Source: a virus. From it: a DNA stretch of 51,743 nucleotides. Below, piece by piece: positions 8,730-16,711 of the stretch. Location: the IMG/VR virus record IMGVR_UViG_3300023106_000005, positions 1 to 51,743 of that record. One strand, 5' to 3'. The notes beneath the pieces are model-generated. The model did no database searches and was not told where the DNA came from. It was given only the letters and a program-made list of their open reading frames with translations. Position numbers and translations under genes: made by a program. The stretch's first letter is position 1, and every line of letters begins with the position of its first letter.

Positions 8730-11054
8730 ATGGCTGATCAATTAACTATTTTAACTCAACAGGTAGCGAATCTAACCACGGCATACAATCAATTAATTAC
8801 ACAAGCTAGATCAATCCCTGAATTGCCACCGCAAACACCGCTTTACACGGGATCTTTATTGCAAGCATATAACGGAAGCATTTCTCAAAAAATTACTGTT
8901 CAGCAAATAATTGATGCTGCTTTATCAGTTCGCCAAAATCAATTATTATCGATTGGCACAATTACAGTTGCCGGAAATGATTTGACTATTCCCGCCGGCG
9001 CAACGTGGTTGATTAATAATGTGAATTATTCGAATCCTTCAAATATTGTTATTAATGTTCCGTATGCTGAAGATGGGAATACAAGAACTGATATTATTGT
9101 TGCTGATGAATTGAATAATATGTATCGCGTGAATGGTCCGGAAACGGGAGGTATATCACCGGCTCCTAATGTACCTTTAAATACTGTTTTGGTTACAACT
9201 GTAAATGTTACTGATGATTCAATTAATGAAACTCCGGCAGTTCCGGGTGTTGAATATAATACTGATGATATCGAAAATGTTTCAACTGTTTTAGGCGCAA
9301 CCGCTAGTGATGCTTTCGGAAATGTAATTACAAGTTACGCTAAATCATCTAAAGGCTTGTTAATAGGTGATTCAACGATAGCAGCTTACGCGGGGGGATC
9401 CGGAATTGAAACATTTTTACTAGAACCTGCTGACGTTTTTCAAGGAAGTACAATTTTAAATCAGGCAGTACCCGGAAACACAATAAATCAACAATTGACT
9501 ATCTATAATGCAGATGCAAACAAAGCTACTTACGATTGGATTATAGTACAGATTGGGCTTAATGATATTTTGCCTACAAGCGAAACTGCTGCAACTGTAA
9601 TTGCTAGATACCAAAATCTTGTAAATACAATTTATTCTACTAAGAAATCTACTGCAAAAATAATTGTTAGTGCAATGTTGCCATGCAAACAAAGATTTAT
9701 TGATTTAGTCGGGGCGGTTGATGGCGCATTAGCACAACAAAAATGGGTAGACATAAATAACGCTATTATGGGAGGTGGTGCAACTCCTGTTATTAATGTA
9801 GATTTCAGAAATAACGATCATGTTTTACCGTTATCTGATGGTAACGGAAATATAGCTAAAAACTATAATGTTGCTTCGGGTGATAATATTCACGAAAATA
9901 ATAACGGTCGAATGATTATTGCTTCGGCAATGCGTAAAACTTTAACTTTAGCCGGATTTTTTAGACCTAAAAGTCAAAATATTTTTTCTAAGTATTTCAC
10001 TAATACCGGTAACAATGTTTATTTGAAAGATGGTATTTTAAATATAGATTCTAAGATAGGCGCAGGAACCGCTGCTTTGTTTATTAGAAATAATGTAAAC
10101 GGTGTAGATCAGTACACGCAATCTACTTACGCAATCACAAAAACAGACTTAAGCGAAACTCAGTATTTTTCTTTAGGTGTTGGAAATTATGGAAATGGAA
10201 CTGCAAGAGAGGAAAACTTTTATTTATTCTATAATAATCCTACTACTGCGGTAAGTTATGACCTTTGGAGAACTGACAAAAACGGAAATTTAACGAATAA
10301 AGGAGCTTTTACCAATGGCGGTAATATTTTTGCGCCTGATGTTGAAATAACCTCGGCAACAAGTAATTTCTCTACTGCTTTAAACCTAAAAAACAACACT
10401 AACCACGCTAACGCTAGAACAGGTATGACCTTGACTAATCAGGCAGGAGAGGCAACCGTATTATACCGTGCAAATAGTGGAGGTTCGACGCTTTATTCTA
10501 CAGCAGGAGATTTTACTATTGCAATGACCACTAACCAAACCAAATTCTTTGCAGGAGGTAACGTAAGTTTTGGTTTTCCGACTGATAACGGAAATAAAGT
10601 GTCAGTTAACGGAAAGATTACAGCAACAGCAGGAACCGCTGCTAGCGATGTGGTTGTCAAAAGTCAATTAGATTTAAAAGCAGATGCAACGGCTTTACCA
10701 ACATCAGGAGGTTATACGCCAACGCTTACAGGAGTATCGAATACTACCTCCATTAGTCACTCGAGTAAAAGTGCCTATACAAAAGTAGGAAACATTGTTA
10801 CATTTAAAGTGGCTTTTTCGATAGTGCCAACGGTCATAAATACTGTGACATCTTTCGATATTACATTACCTATTGCTAGGGCAAACACGGGAACTGATAC
10901 TATTGGATCGGGCTCTATACCAAACACAGGGGCAAATTATTCTTCATGTCTAGCTCAAAGCACAACTACTACAACGGTAAGAGTGTATTTTTATGCTTTA
11001 GGAACAGCATCTTCTCAGGGAGTTATAAATTGTGAATACGACATAACACAATAA
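8730..11054 (+). CDS. Tail fibre/receptor-binding protein with SGNH hydrolase domain
   Basis: A 774-residue protein. I chose the start at 8730 because an in-frame ATG at 8682 lies upstream of the promoter. The N-terminus is helical and is followed by a fibre-like region. An SGNH/GDSL-type esterase domain spans about residues 205-400: GDS (Ser215), a Gly in VPGNT, GLND (276-279) and DNIH (385-388). This family removes acetyl or other ester groups from polysaccharides. The C-terminal 100 residues are Ser/Thr-rich, as in phage fibre tips. A role trimming host surface glycan during adsorption is inferred. Confidence 0.8.
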   Translation: MADQLTILTQQVANLTTAYNQLITQARSIPELPPQTPLYTGSLLQAYNGSISQKITVQQIIDAALSVRQNQLLSIGTITVAGNDLTIPAGATWLINNVNYSNPSNIVINVPYAEDGNTRTDIIVADELNNMYRVNGPETGGISPAPNVPLNTVLVTTVNVTDDSINETPAVPGVEYNTDDIENVSTVLGATASDAFGNVITSYAKSSKGLLIGDSTIAAYAGGSGIETFLLEPADVFQGSTILNQAVPGNTINQQLTIYNADANKATYDWIIVQIGLNDILPTSETAATVIARYQNLVNTIYSTKKSTAKIIVSAMLPCKQRFIDLVGAVDGALAQQKWVDINNAIMGGGATPVINVDFRNNDHVLPLSDGNGNIAKNYNVASGDNIHENNNGRMIIASAMRKTLTLAGFFRPKSQNIFSKYFTNTGNNVYLKDGILNIDSKIGAGTAALFIRNNVNGVDQYTQSTYAITKTDLSETQYFSLGVGNYGNGTAREENFYLFYNNPTTAVSYDLWRTDKNGNLTNKGAFTNGGNIFAPDVEITSATSNFSTALNLKNNTNHANARTGMTLTNQAGEATVLYRANSGGSTLYSTAGDFTIAMTTNQTKFFAGGNVSFGFPTDNGNKVSVNGKITATAGTAASDVVVKSQLDLKADATALPTSGGYTPTLTGVSNTTSISHSSKSAYTKVGNIVTFKVAFSIVPTVINTVTSFDITLPIARANTGTDTIGSGSIPNTGANYSSCLAQSTTTTTVRVYFYALGTASSQGVINCEYDITQ

Positions 11055-11070
11055 TTTAAATAAATATAAA

Positions 11071-11322
11071 ATGAAAAATTGGACTATTAAAGGATTTTTA
11101 GCGGTTTACATTGTGGTATTCTGCACAATATCAATGGCTTTTCTAGATTTGGCTGAAATGATAACAGGCGCTTTTATTAGTATGCTTAGTGGGGTTTTTG
11201 GATATTACTTCGGATCAACTCAGGGAAAATCAGCACAAGACAAGGCACTTGTAGAATCAAAAACAATTTATTCTGATTCAATAGGAGGATCAACACCACC
11301 CGTAAAAACCGATGAAAAGTAA
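11071..11322 (+). CDS. Small membrane protein, holin candidate
   Basis: An 83-residue protein. Hydrophobic segments at about 8-25 and 30-48 are separated by a short loop and followed by a polar, charged tail. This matches two-span holins, and it lies about 1.5 kb before the endolysin. It ends YYFGSTQGKSAQ-, a pattern I associate with lysis-region membrane proteins. The next gene overlaps its end by 11 bases. The holin role is inferred from topology and location only. Confidence 0.5.
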   Translation: MKNWTIKGFLAVYIVVFCTISMAFLDLAEMITGAFISMLSGVFGYYFGSTQGKSAQDKALVESKTIYSDSIGGSTPPVKTDEK

Positions 11323-11728
11323 TTTAAAATACATAATATCTTTCTTTTTATTAACTCTTTATGAGATAAATAAAAACCGGAAAAGCTTAATCCTTTTATG
11401 CTTGATTCCTTTATCTGAGATAAAAGCAATCTTTTATGAATCGGATTTGCGTGTTTCCTGGTATTTATTTTCTGATAATAGAAAGTTGTTATGTAATGTA
11501 TTACAGGAATATTCCAATATAATTGTTATTGGCGTAATCCTGTTTTATGCTATTTTCGTCAAATTAGAAGTGATCACCAAACAAATAATTTTATTTTTAT
11601 TCATTATTAACACTTACGACTTTTTGTTTTTGGGATTAATGGATAACAATTATTATTTGTGTAAACTGCCGTTAACGGCTATAACTTACGCATATGCAAA
11701 CAGCAAAATTACTTTTCAACGCGATTAA
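11312..11728 (+). CDS. Multi-span membrane protein, unknown
   Basis: A 138-residue protein with about three to four hydrophobic segments (near 8-16, 26-38, 70-85 and 90-105). It overlaps the holin candidate upstream and the next membrane gene downstream (by 35 bases). It may assist or regulate lysis, or act on superinfection. No family recognised. Confidence 0.55.
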   Translation: MKSNLKYIISFFLLTLYEINKNRKSLILLCLIPLSEIKAIFYESDLRVSWYLFSDNRKLLCNVLQEYSNIIVIGVILFYAIFVKLEVITKQIILFLFIINTYDFLFLGLMDNNYYLCKLPLTAITYAYANSKITFQRD

Positions 11729-12002
11729 CTATTGTTTTTACATTTTATATAGTTTTACGTTTATCGATGTTCTAAAAAAGAGCTTATTCCATGAATTCTA
11801 TTTAGATAACGCAACAAATATTGCTCAATTGATACTAACCATCATTGGGGTTTTTTTTGCTTATTATAGGCTTAGAACTTATATTCGTGATTCAAAAACT
11901 AGAAGTAAGATTTTAGAACAGGAGTTAATTGCAAAACAAAATGAAAATTTTGCCGGAAAATGGAATAAAGAATTTATACAACCTTTTAAAAAAAATGAAT
12001 AA
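11694..12002 (+). CDS. Membrane protein with cytoplasmic tail, unknown
   Basis: A 102-residue protein with hydrophobic segments at about 12-25 and 42-60, then a charged, probably coiled tail. Its start lies inside the preceding gene in another frame. Third member of a run of small membrane proteins before the endolysin. No function assigned. Confidence 0.55.
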   Translation: MQTAKLLFNAINYCFYILYSFTFIDVLKKSLFHEFYLDNATNIAQLILTIIGVFFAYYRLRTYIRDSKTRSKILEQELIAKQNENFAGKWNKEFIQPFKKNE

Positions 12003-12024
12003 TCATGGATGCAATTACAATAGA

Positions 12025-12040
12025 AAGAATAAAAGAATTT
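12025..12040 (+). repeat. 16-bp direct repeat, left copy, flanking the homing gene
   Basis: AAGAATAAAAGAATTT, identical to 12845-12860. Both copies encode the last codons of RIKEF in the endolysin N-terminus. Together they mark the boundaries of the endonuclease insertion. Confidence 0.8.
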
Positions 12041-12043
12041 TTA

Positions 12044-12051
12044 TATATTTG
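12044..12051 (+). promoter_or_regulatory. Promoter for the homing endonuclease gene (-7 box TATATTTG)
   Basis: An exact TAnnTTTG match, 20 bases before the endonuclease ATG and just after the cut-off endolysin start. It was probably brought in with the insertion. Confidence 0.5.
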
Positions 12052-12070
12052 TATATAAAAAAAATAAAAA

Positions 12071-12829
12071 ATGTTTTATATATACGGAATTTATTCTTCT
12101 GAAAACAATATCATAAGATATATAGGTTTTACTTCAAATCTATATGAAAGATTAAAAGAACATCATAAAGACTTAAAACGTAAAAAGGTTAATACTCATA
12201 AGAAAAAATGGATGTTAAAATGTATAAATAATGGACATAAATTTGATTATATTATTTTAGATAGTTCTGAATCTAAAAGTATAATATACGAATTGGAAAA
12301 ATATTATATAAATAATTACAGTTTAATAACAAAATTGGTTAATGGCACTTTAGGAGGCGATGGTGTAACTATGACTGAAGAAATTAGGAAAAAAATATCT
12401 GTTGCCAATAAAGGAAGAAAAATGACTGAAGAAAATAAAGATAATTTAAGAATCTTAAGACTAGGGACTAAACTATCCGAAGAAACAAAAAAGAAAATGA
12501 GTGATACTCATAAAAAAATTGGCACTAAAATTATTATAACAGATGAAATAAGAAAAAAATATAGCGACAGAATGAAGGGAAGTGTTGTTTTAATGACAGG
12601 TAAAAAGCACACACAAACAACAATAGAAAAAATTAGAAAAGCAAAATTAGGATGTGTTTCTAAGAAAATGAGAGCTGTATTACAGATTGATTTTAAAACT
12701 AAAAATGTTGTTAATACTTTTGAAAGCATTACATTAGCAACAAAAATAACAGGAATAAACAATATACATAGGTGTATTGTAGGAAAAAGAAAAACAGCAG
12801 GAAATTATGAATGGAAATATAAATTATGA
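12071..12829 (+). CDS. GIY-YIG homing endonuclease
   Basis: A 252-residue mobile DNA endonuclease. The GIY-YIG catalytic domain lies at the N-terminus: GIY 6-8, YIG 17-19, Arg27 and the catalytic Glu near 74-76. The middle (about 95-195) has repeated Glu-Glu-x-[IR]-[KR]-[KM] segments typical of NUMOD3 DNA-binding helices. The C-terminal 50 residues resemble NUMOD1 and end in N-Y-E-W-K-Y. The gene has its own promoter and sits inside the former endolysin 5' end, with 16-bp direct repeats at 12025 and 12845. There is too little room outside the gene for a group I intron, so it is probably free-standing. Confidence 0.85.
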   Translation: MFYIYGIYSSENNIIRYIGFTSNLYERLKEHHKDLKRKKVNTHKKKWMLKCINNGHKFDYIILDSSESKSIIYELEKYYINNYSLITKLVNGTLGGDGVTMTEEIRKKISVANKGRKMTEENKDNLRILRLGTKLSEETKKKMSDTHKKIGTKIIITDEIRKKYSDRMKGSVVLMTGKKHTQTTIEKIRKAKLGCVSKKMRAVLQIDFKTKNVVNTFESITLATKITGINNIHRCIVGKRKTAGNYEWKYKL

Positions 12830-13337
12830 CGAATTGTCGATAGCAAGAATAAAAGAATTTCACCCAAAATTTAGGGATTTACTTTTGAAGCAATATATTG
12901 AAGCAAACAATTTACTTGGTAAAGGCGCTAGATTACGATTTGCGTATGTTTATCGTTCAAATGCTTTACAGGATAAATTATATAACCAAAAGCCAAAAGT
13001 AACCAATGCTAAAGGCGGCCAATCAATTCACAATTATGCGATGGCTTTCGATATCGTATTGCTTTATGATAATGATGGCGATGGAAAATTTGAAGAAGCT
13101 TCATGGTCAATGATCCGTGATTTTGATAAAGATGGTAAAGCGGATTGGAAAGAAATTGTTGATTACTTTAAATCTAAAGGTTGGGAGCATGGCGGCGATT
13201 GGAAAAGCTTTAAAGATCAACCTCATTTTCAATTAAAAAAGCCTGATGGATCATCTTATAAATGGCAAGAATTAAAAGCCTTGGTTGATTCCGGAAAATT
13301 TATTTTAGAGAATGGTATTAAATACCCTAAAATATAA
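12807..13337 (+). CDS. Endolysin, L-Ala-D-Glu (M15/VanY-like) peptidase
   Basis: A 176-residue zinc peptidase that would cut the peptidoglycan peptide stem. Zinc and catalytic motifs: S-I-H75-N-Y-A-M-A-F-D82, and GWEHGGDW at 125-132 followed by D-Q-P-H140-F, as in T5-type endolysins. An EF-hand-like loop, DFDKDGKADWKE (105-116), and a second Asp-rich stretch, DNDGDG (88-93), suggest calcium control. The start lies 23 bases inside the end of the endonuclease gene. The first residues (about MNGNINY) come from that gene's 3' end and replace the lost start at 12005. Confidence 0.9.
   Translation: MNGNINYDELSIARIKEFHPKFRDLLLKQYIEANNLLGKGARLRFAYVYRSNALQDKLYNQKPKVTNAKGGQSIHNYAMAFDIVLLYDNDGDGKFEEASWSMIRDFDKDGKADWKEIVDYFKSKGWEHGGDWKSFKDQPHFQLKKPDGSSYKWQELKALVDSGKFILENGIKYPKI
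12845..12860 (+). repeat. 16-bp direct repeat, right copy, flanking the homing gene
   Basis: Identical to 12025-12040. This copy is in frame with the functional endolysin. Confidence 0.8.
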
Positions 13338-13363
13338 TACAATAAATCGTAAAAATTATATAC

Positions 13364-13397
13364 AAAAAAGCTGTTAAATTATATAACGGCTTTTTTT
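13364..13397 (+). terminator. Intrinsic terminator after the endolysin
   Basis: GCTGTTA pairs with TAACGGC (one G-T pair), with a preceding A-run and a following seven-T run. Confidence 0.85.
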
Positions 13398-13398
13398 A

Positions 13399-13406
13399 TA
13401 CCTTTG
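13399..13406 (+). promoter_or_regulatory. Promoter for the spanin-like gene (-7 box TACCTTTG)
   Basis: An exact TAnnTTTG match directly after the terminator. It covers the ATG at 13404, so translation more likely begins at 13431. Confidence 0.5.
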
Positions 13407-13430
13407 TTTTTCATCAAAAACATTTTACTT

Positions 13431-14102
13431 ATGATACAAATAAATCCAAGATCACCCGCGTTTATTCAATTATTAAAATATGCTGCAGTTGCAATTATAT
13501 CTATTTTAATATTCAGTTGGGTAAAAAGTTGTAGTTCCGGACCGACTACATCTAAAACGCAAACTGTAATTGTTCCTGAAAAATCGGGATCATTTGAGCC
13601 TAAAAAACCGGATTCAAAGCCTTTGGAATTTAAAGAAAATCTCAAAAACGAGATAAAAAAAGATGGGACTGTTTATGTTCCGAATCCATTAAATGAAAAG
13701 TTGCTGCAGGAAAACGAACAACTAAAATTAGATTACTCAAAAATGAGTGATTCTTTAAAATCTAAAACCTATGAAAAGGCAATTGAACTAAATACATTTT
13801 CATCCAGGTTTGAAGATAAATTCATGGTATTAAATATTAATGGAACTGTTCGGGGCGAAGTTCAGGAAATCACACCTTCATATACTCGAAAAGAATTTGA
13901 AATCGAAGTAAAACAAAAAGAAAGCATTTTTAGGCTTTTAGCGGGCGCAGAAATCGGAAGCAGTATAATTACACCTAAATTGAATTTTAAAGCAAATGTG
14001 ATGTTTCAGAATAGAAAAGGCGATATAATTAGCACTTCTTACGATACAAATAAAAATGTTTGGATAGGATATAACAAATCAATCTTCAATATTAAGAGAT
14101 AA
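13431..14102 (+). CDS. Membrane-anchored periplasmic protein, spanin-like
   Basis: A 223-residue protein, start set at 13431 because a promoter covers the upstream ATG (13404). One membrane segment (about 12-32) ends at Ser-Cys-Ser-Ser-Gly. A Pro/Lys-rich linker follows, then a coiled coil (about 80-120) and a beta-rich C-terminal domain. An N-terminal anchor with a coiled periplasmic arm next to the endolysin fits an inner-membrane spanin. I see no separate outer-membrane lipoprotein partner nearby. The spanin role is inferred from topology and location. Confidence 0.5.
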   Translation: MIQINPRSPAFIQLLKYAAVAIISILIFSWVKSCSSGPTTSKTQTVIVPEKSGSFEPKKPDSKPLEFKENLKNEIKKDGTVYVPNPLNEKLLQENEQLKLDYSKMSDSLKSKTYEKAIELNTFSSRFEDKFMVLNINGTVRGEVQEITPSYTRKEFEIEVKQKESIFRLLAGAEIGSSIITPKLNFKANVMFQNRKGDIISTSYDTNKNVWIGYNKSIFNIKR

Positions 14103-14163
14103 GTTCATTGTTTTTTTGCGTTCATTTAAACTGAACAATTAAATTTAGTGAACAGAATTCTTT

Positions 14164-14198
14164 AAAAACCGCTTAGTTAATTCTAAGCGGTTTTTTTT
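14164..14198 (+). terminator. Strong intrinsic terminator ending the lysis region
   Basis: AAAAACCGCTTAG pairs perfectly with CTAAGCGGTTTTT around a 6-base loop, followed by more T. Confidence 0.92.
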
Positions 14199-14272
14199 GC
14201 GCCTACTATTTATAATCAATATAAATTACGTTTATTTATTTTTTGTTTGTATTTTTTATACAAATGTTTTAT

Positions 14273-14280
14273 TACATTTG
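14273..14280 (+). promoter_or_regulatory. Early-region promoter (-7 box TACATTTG)
   Basis: An exact TAnnTTTG match with a TTTG-like -33 element near 14242-14249 and the shared upstream TATAAATTA box at 14220-14228. It drives the long rightward early operon. Confidence 0.75.
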
Positions 14281-14315
14281 TCATTCAATTAGTAATCACT
14301 TAAAAATAAAAAATT

Positions 14316-15029
14316 ATGCCTAATCACATTAAAAACAAATTAAAAGTAGTTGGAACTGTTCAACAAATTCAAGAAGTATTTGAAAAATATAATACTCATA
14401 TTCCTGCCGAATTAAATAAAGCACATGATGGAACTATTATTTGCAAAACTGCCGGAGAAGATTATAGTATTGGTTGGTTCGATCCAAAAAATGGAGAATT
14501 CACACAAAGAGGGAAGGAAAATATAATCGGACTACCCGAAGAATATTCGTTTGAAATTAATCAATCTAAAGATTTATTTCCTTCTTTTGAAAAAATTATT
14601 GCACCGCCTGATTGTGATGAATATAAAGATATTCCGAGCCAACAAGCCGTTTCTAATTCTCCTAATTGGTGGCATACATGGAATTGTAACAATTGGGGTA
14701 CTAAATGGGGTGGGTATTCATACGAAACGGAAACATTTGGAACTTATACTTTTGAAACTGCATGGAGTGGAGTTCCTGATTTAATGGCAGAATTAAGCAA
14801 ACAAAACCCTGAAGTTGAGTTTGAATATACTTATGCGGATGAAGACACGGGCTGTAATGTTGGTAAATTCACTTTTAAAGGAGGTGAAGTTTTAAATACT
14901 TATTTACCTTCAAACTGTTCAAAAGAAGCCTATGATTTGGCATTTGAATTAAGACCTGAAAGAAAAGAAGATTACGTGCTTATTGATGGCGAATATGAGT
15001 ATGTAGACGAAGACGAAACAGAAGATTAA
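14316..15029 (+). CDS. Api92-like/DUF1281 protein
   Basis: A 237-residue protein that begins MPNHIKNKLKVVGT. A Trp-rich centre (PNWWHTWNCNNWGTKWGG near 111-128) is followed by FETAWSGVPDLM. These features match the ferredoxin-like Api92/DUF1281 family found in phages and plasmids, whose function is unknown. The C-terminus is strongly acidic (EDETED). It is the first gene after the early promoter, a position often used for host-takeover genes, so that role is a guess. Confidence 0.7.
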   Translation: MPNHIKNKLKVVGTVQQIQEVFEKYNTHIPAELNKAHDGTIICKTAGEDYSIGWFDPKNGEFTQRGKENIIGLPEEYSFEINQSKDLFPSFEKIIAPPDCDEYKDIPSQQAVSNSPNWWHTWNCNNWGTKWGGYSYETETFGTYTFETAWSGVPDLMAELSKQNPEVEFEYTYADEDTGCNVGKFTFKGGEVLNTYLPSNCSKEAYDLAFELRPERKEDYVLIDGEYEYVDEDETED

Positions 15030-15047
15030 TTAAAAACAAATAAACTT

Positions 15048-15275
15048 ATGGCACAAATTAAAATTTTAAAAGACGAGATTTTCGAGGAAATCAAAAAGAA
15101 TTACGATCTAAAACAGGTCATTTCAGAAGTTCTTTTCATTCAAAACAACAGCGTTAGGACATTGGCAATTGCTAAATCTGATAAGCTAACCCAATATGCG
15201 GTTATGTGCGTTGTAAAAGATTTTCTGAAAAAGAAAACCATTGAAGAAATGTTTATCACAAGGGCTAAACGATGA
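15048..15275 (+). CDS. Small early protein, unknown
   Basis: A 75-residue protein, helical by composition and ending in Arg-Ala-Lys-Arg. Its stop overlaps the next start (ATGA at 15272). No family recognised. Confidence 0.6.
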   Translation: MAQIKILKDEIFEEIKKNYDLKQVISEVLFIQNNSVRTLAIAKSDKLTQYAVMCVVKDFLKKKTIEEMFITRAKR

Positions 15276-15415
15276 TTACTCGCATTAATGGAAAATGGAC
15301 TGTTGATGGTAAAAAATACCGTTACATGACCAGGAACGACAAACAAAGGCTTTCTAATTTCATGTTATTCATGAAAGAAGCACATTCAAAAATTAATTCT
15401 AAAAGTCATGGATAA
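15272..15415 (+). CDS. Tiny basic protein, unknown
   Basis: 47 residues, beginning MITRINGKWTVDGKKYRYM and basic throughout. The start overlaps the previous stop by 4 bases, and the end overlaps the next gene by 8 bases. That packing supports a real gene despite its length. Confidence 0.55.
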   Translation: MITRINGKWTVDGKKYRYMTRNDKQRLSNFMLFMKEAHSKINSKSHG

Positions 15416-15611
15416 GCAACAATATACCTTAGATCAGTTAAGGCATTTAGCTAAAATAAGATCTTCGCCAATGGATGATTACCTTGATGATTATTATACA
15501 TCGGATAAAGGGATTTTTAAAGAAGGAACAAAAACATTTTTTGATTGGATTGAAGAAATGGAATCAAAAGGAAAGATTAGCGAATTATTAAATCATAAAT
15601 TAAAATCATAA
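15408..15611 (+). CDS. Small acidic early protein, unknown
   Basis: A 67-residue protein with an acidic centre (DDYLDDYY). Its stop TAA ends on the first base of the next ATG (TAATG). No domain recognised. Confidence 0.6.
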   Translation: MDKQQYTLDQLRHLAKIRSSPMDDYLDDYYTSDKGIFKEGTKTFFDWIEEMESKGKISELLNHKLKS

Positions 15612-16693
15612 TGAAAAACAACGAAATCGTATTAAAGCAATTGCCTATCATAGTTCACAAATTACAGGATGCCGGAAAAAGTGTTCAAAAAAGAATTGAT
15701 AGTTTAGAACTTGATAAACAAGTTGCTACTGAAGAAACTGTAAAATCAATGAAGGTTTTGCGAGCCGAACTTAACAAAGAAGTAAAAGATTTTGAAGAGC
15801 AAAGAGGTTACATCAAAAGCGAAGTAAATAAACCTTATTTAGAGTTCGAAAATATTTACAAAACAGAAATCACTGACCGATATAAAAAAGCAACTGATTT
15901 GCTAAAAAACAATATAGATACGGTAGAATTCAAAATCAAAAAAGAAAAAGAAAACAATATCAAAGAATATTTCGATGAACTTTGTGTTGCTGAAGGAATT
16001 GATTTTGTAAAATTCGAATCATTAAAAATAGAGGTAAATCTTTCTACTGCTGAAAAGAAATACAAAGAACAGGTTTATGCCTTCATTGAAAAAGTAAATG
16101 ATGATTTAGCACTAATTAAAGCTACTGATTTTGAAGCCGAAATCATGACCGAGTACAAACTTACTTTGAATGCTTCAAAAGCTATTACAACGGTTAAAAC
16201 GCGTAAAGAATCAGAAGCAGCAGAGGAAGCAAAAATTAAAGCTGAACTTATTCAAAACCGTAAAAATGCACTAATTAAGCTCGGTCTAAATTACGTCGAA
16301 ATCACTAATGCTTATGAATATAACGATGATATTTTCGTATCTTTAAGTGATGTAATCAACAGATCTAAAGAAGAGTTTATTAAGATTCATGCCGAGGTTT
16401 CAGCTAAAATTAAATCATCAAAAGAAGTGGAATCCGAAAAAATTGTTCAGCCGGAAACAATAGAGATAAAAGTAGAACTTTTTGAAGTTTCAAAAACCGA
16501 GGGAATAAATCCCGAAACAGGTCATTCAAGAATTGTAAAACCAGTTATTACCGCGCCTATTTCGGCCCCAAAAGTAGAAGTTGTAGAAGAAGAAATTAAA
16601 ACCGCCTCATTCGAGGTAAAAGCAACAATGACTGCATTACGTGGATTAGGGGCTTACATGAAAGAAAACGGAATCGAATATAAAAATATTTAA
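15611..16693 (+). CDS. DUF1351-like protein, recombination partner
   Basis: A 360-residue protein. The N-terminal 200 residues are a long Lys/Glu-rich coiled coil that starts with LKQLPIIVHKLQ and matches the style of DUF1351. That family is regularly encoded beside phage RecT and is presumed to help recombination. The C-terminal 40 residues (ATMTALRGLGAYMKENGIEY) resemble a nuclease-associated tail. recT follows 18 bases downstream. The assignment rests on this pairing and the N-terminal pattern. Confidence 0.65.
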   Translation: MKNNEIVLKQLPIIVHKLQDAGKSVQKRIDSLELDKQVATEETVKSMKVLRAELNKEVKDFEEQRGYIKSEVNKPYLEFENIYKTEITDRYKKATDLLKNNIDTVEFKIKKEKENNIKEYFDELCVAEGIDFVKFESLKIEVNLSTAEKKYKEQVYAFIEKVNDDLALIKATDFEAEIMTEYKLTLNASKAITTVKTRKESEAAEEAKIKAELIQNRKNALIKLGLNYVEITNAYEYNDDIFVSLSDVINRSKEEFIKIHAEVSAKIKSSKEVESEKIVQPETIEIKVELFEVSKTEGINPETGHSRIVKPVITAPISAPKVEVVEEEIKTASFEVKATMTALRGLGAYMKENGIEYKNI

Positions 16694-16711
16694 TAATTAA
16701 AAACAAATAAA

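Larger units (their letters stand above)
12005..12058 (+). pseudogene. Displaced original 5' end of the endolysin gene
   Basis: A 17-codon frame encoding MDAITIERIKEF and then five unrelated codons to a stop. Its first 12 codons align codon for codon with the true endolysin segment ending at 12860 (DELSIARIKEF after its new start). Bases 12025-12040 are identical to 12845-12860. I read this as the ancestral endolysin start, cut off by insertion of the homing endonuclease gene. Confidence 0.65.

Noticed and set aside
12005-12860. Group I intron in the endolysin gene
   Set aside because: Only about 30 bases lie on each side of the endonuclease gene, too little for a ribozyme core, and the second gene copy has its own start.
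13404-13430. Longer start for the spanin-like protein
   Set aside because: The ATG at 13404 lies inside the -7 box.
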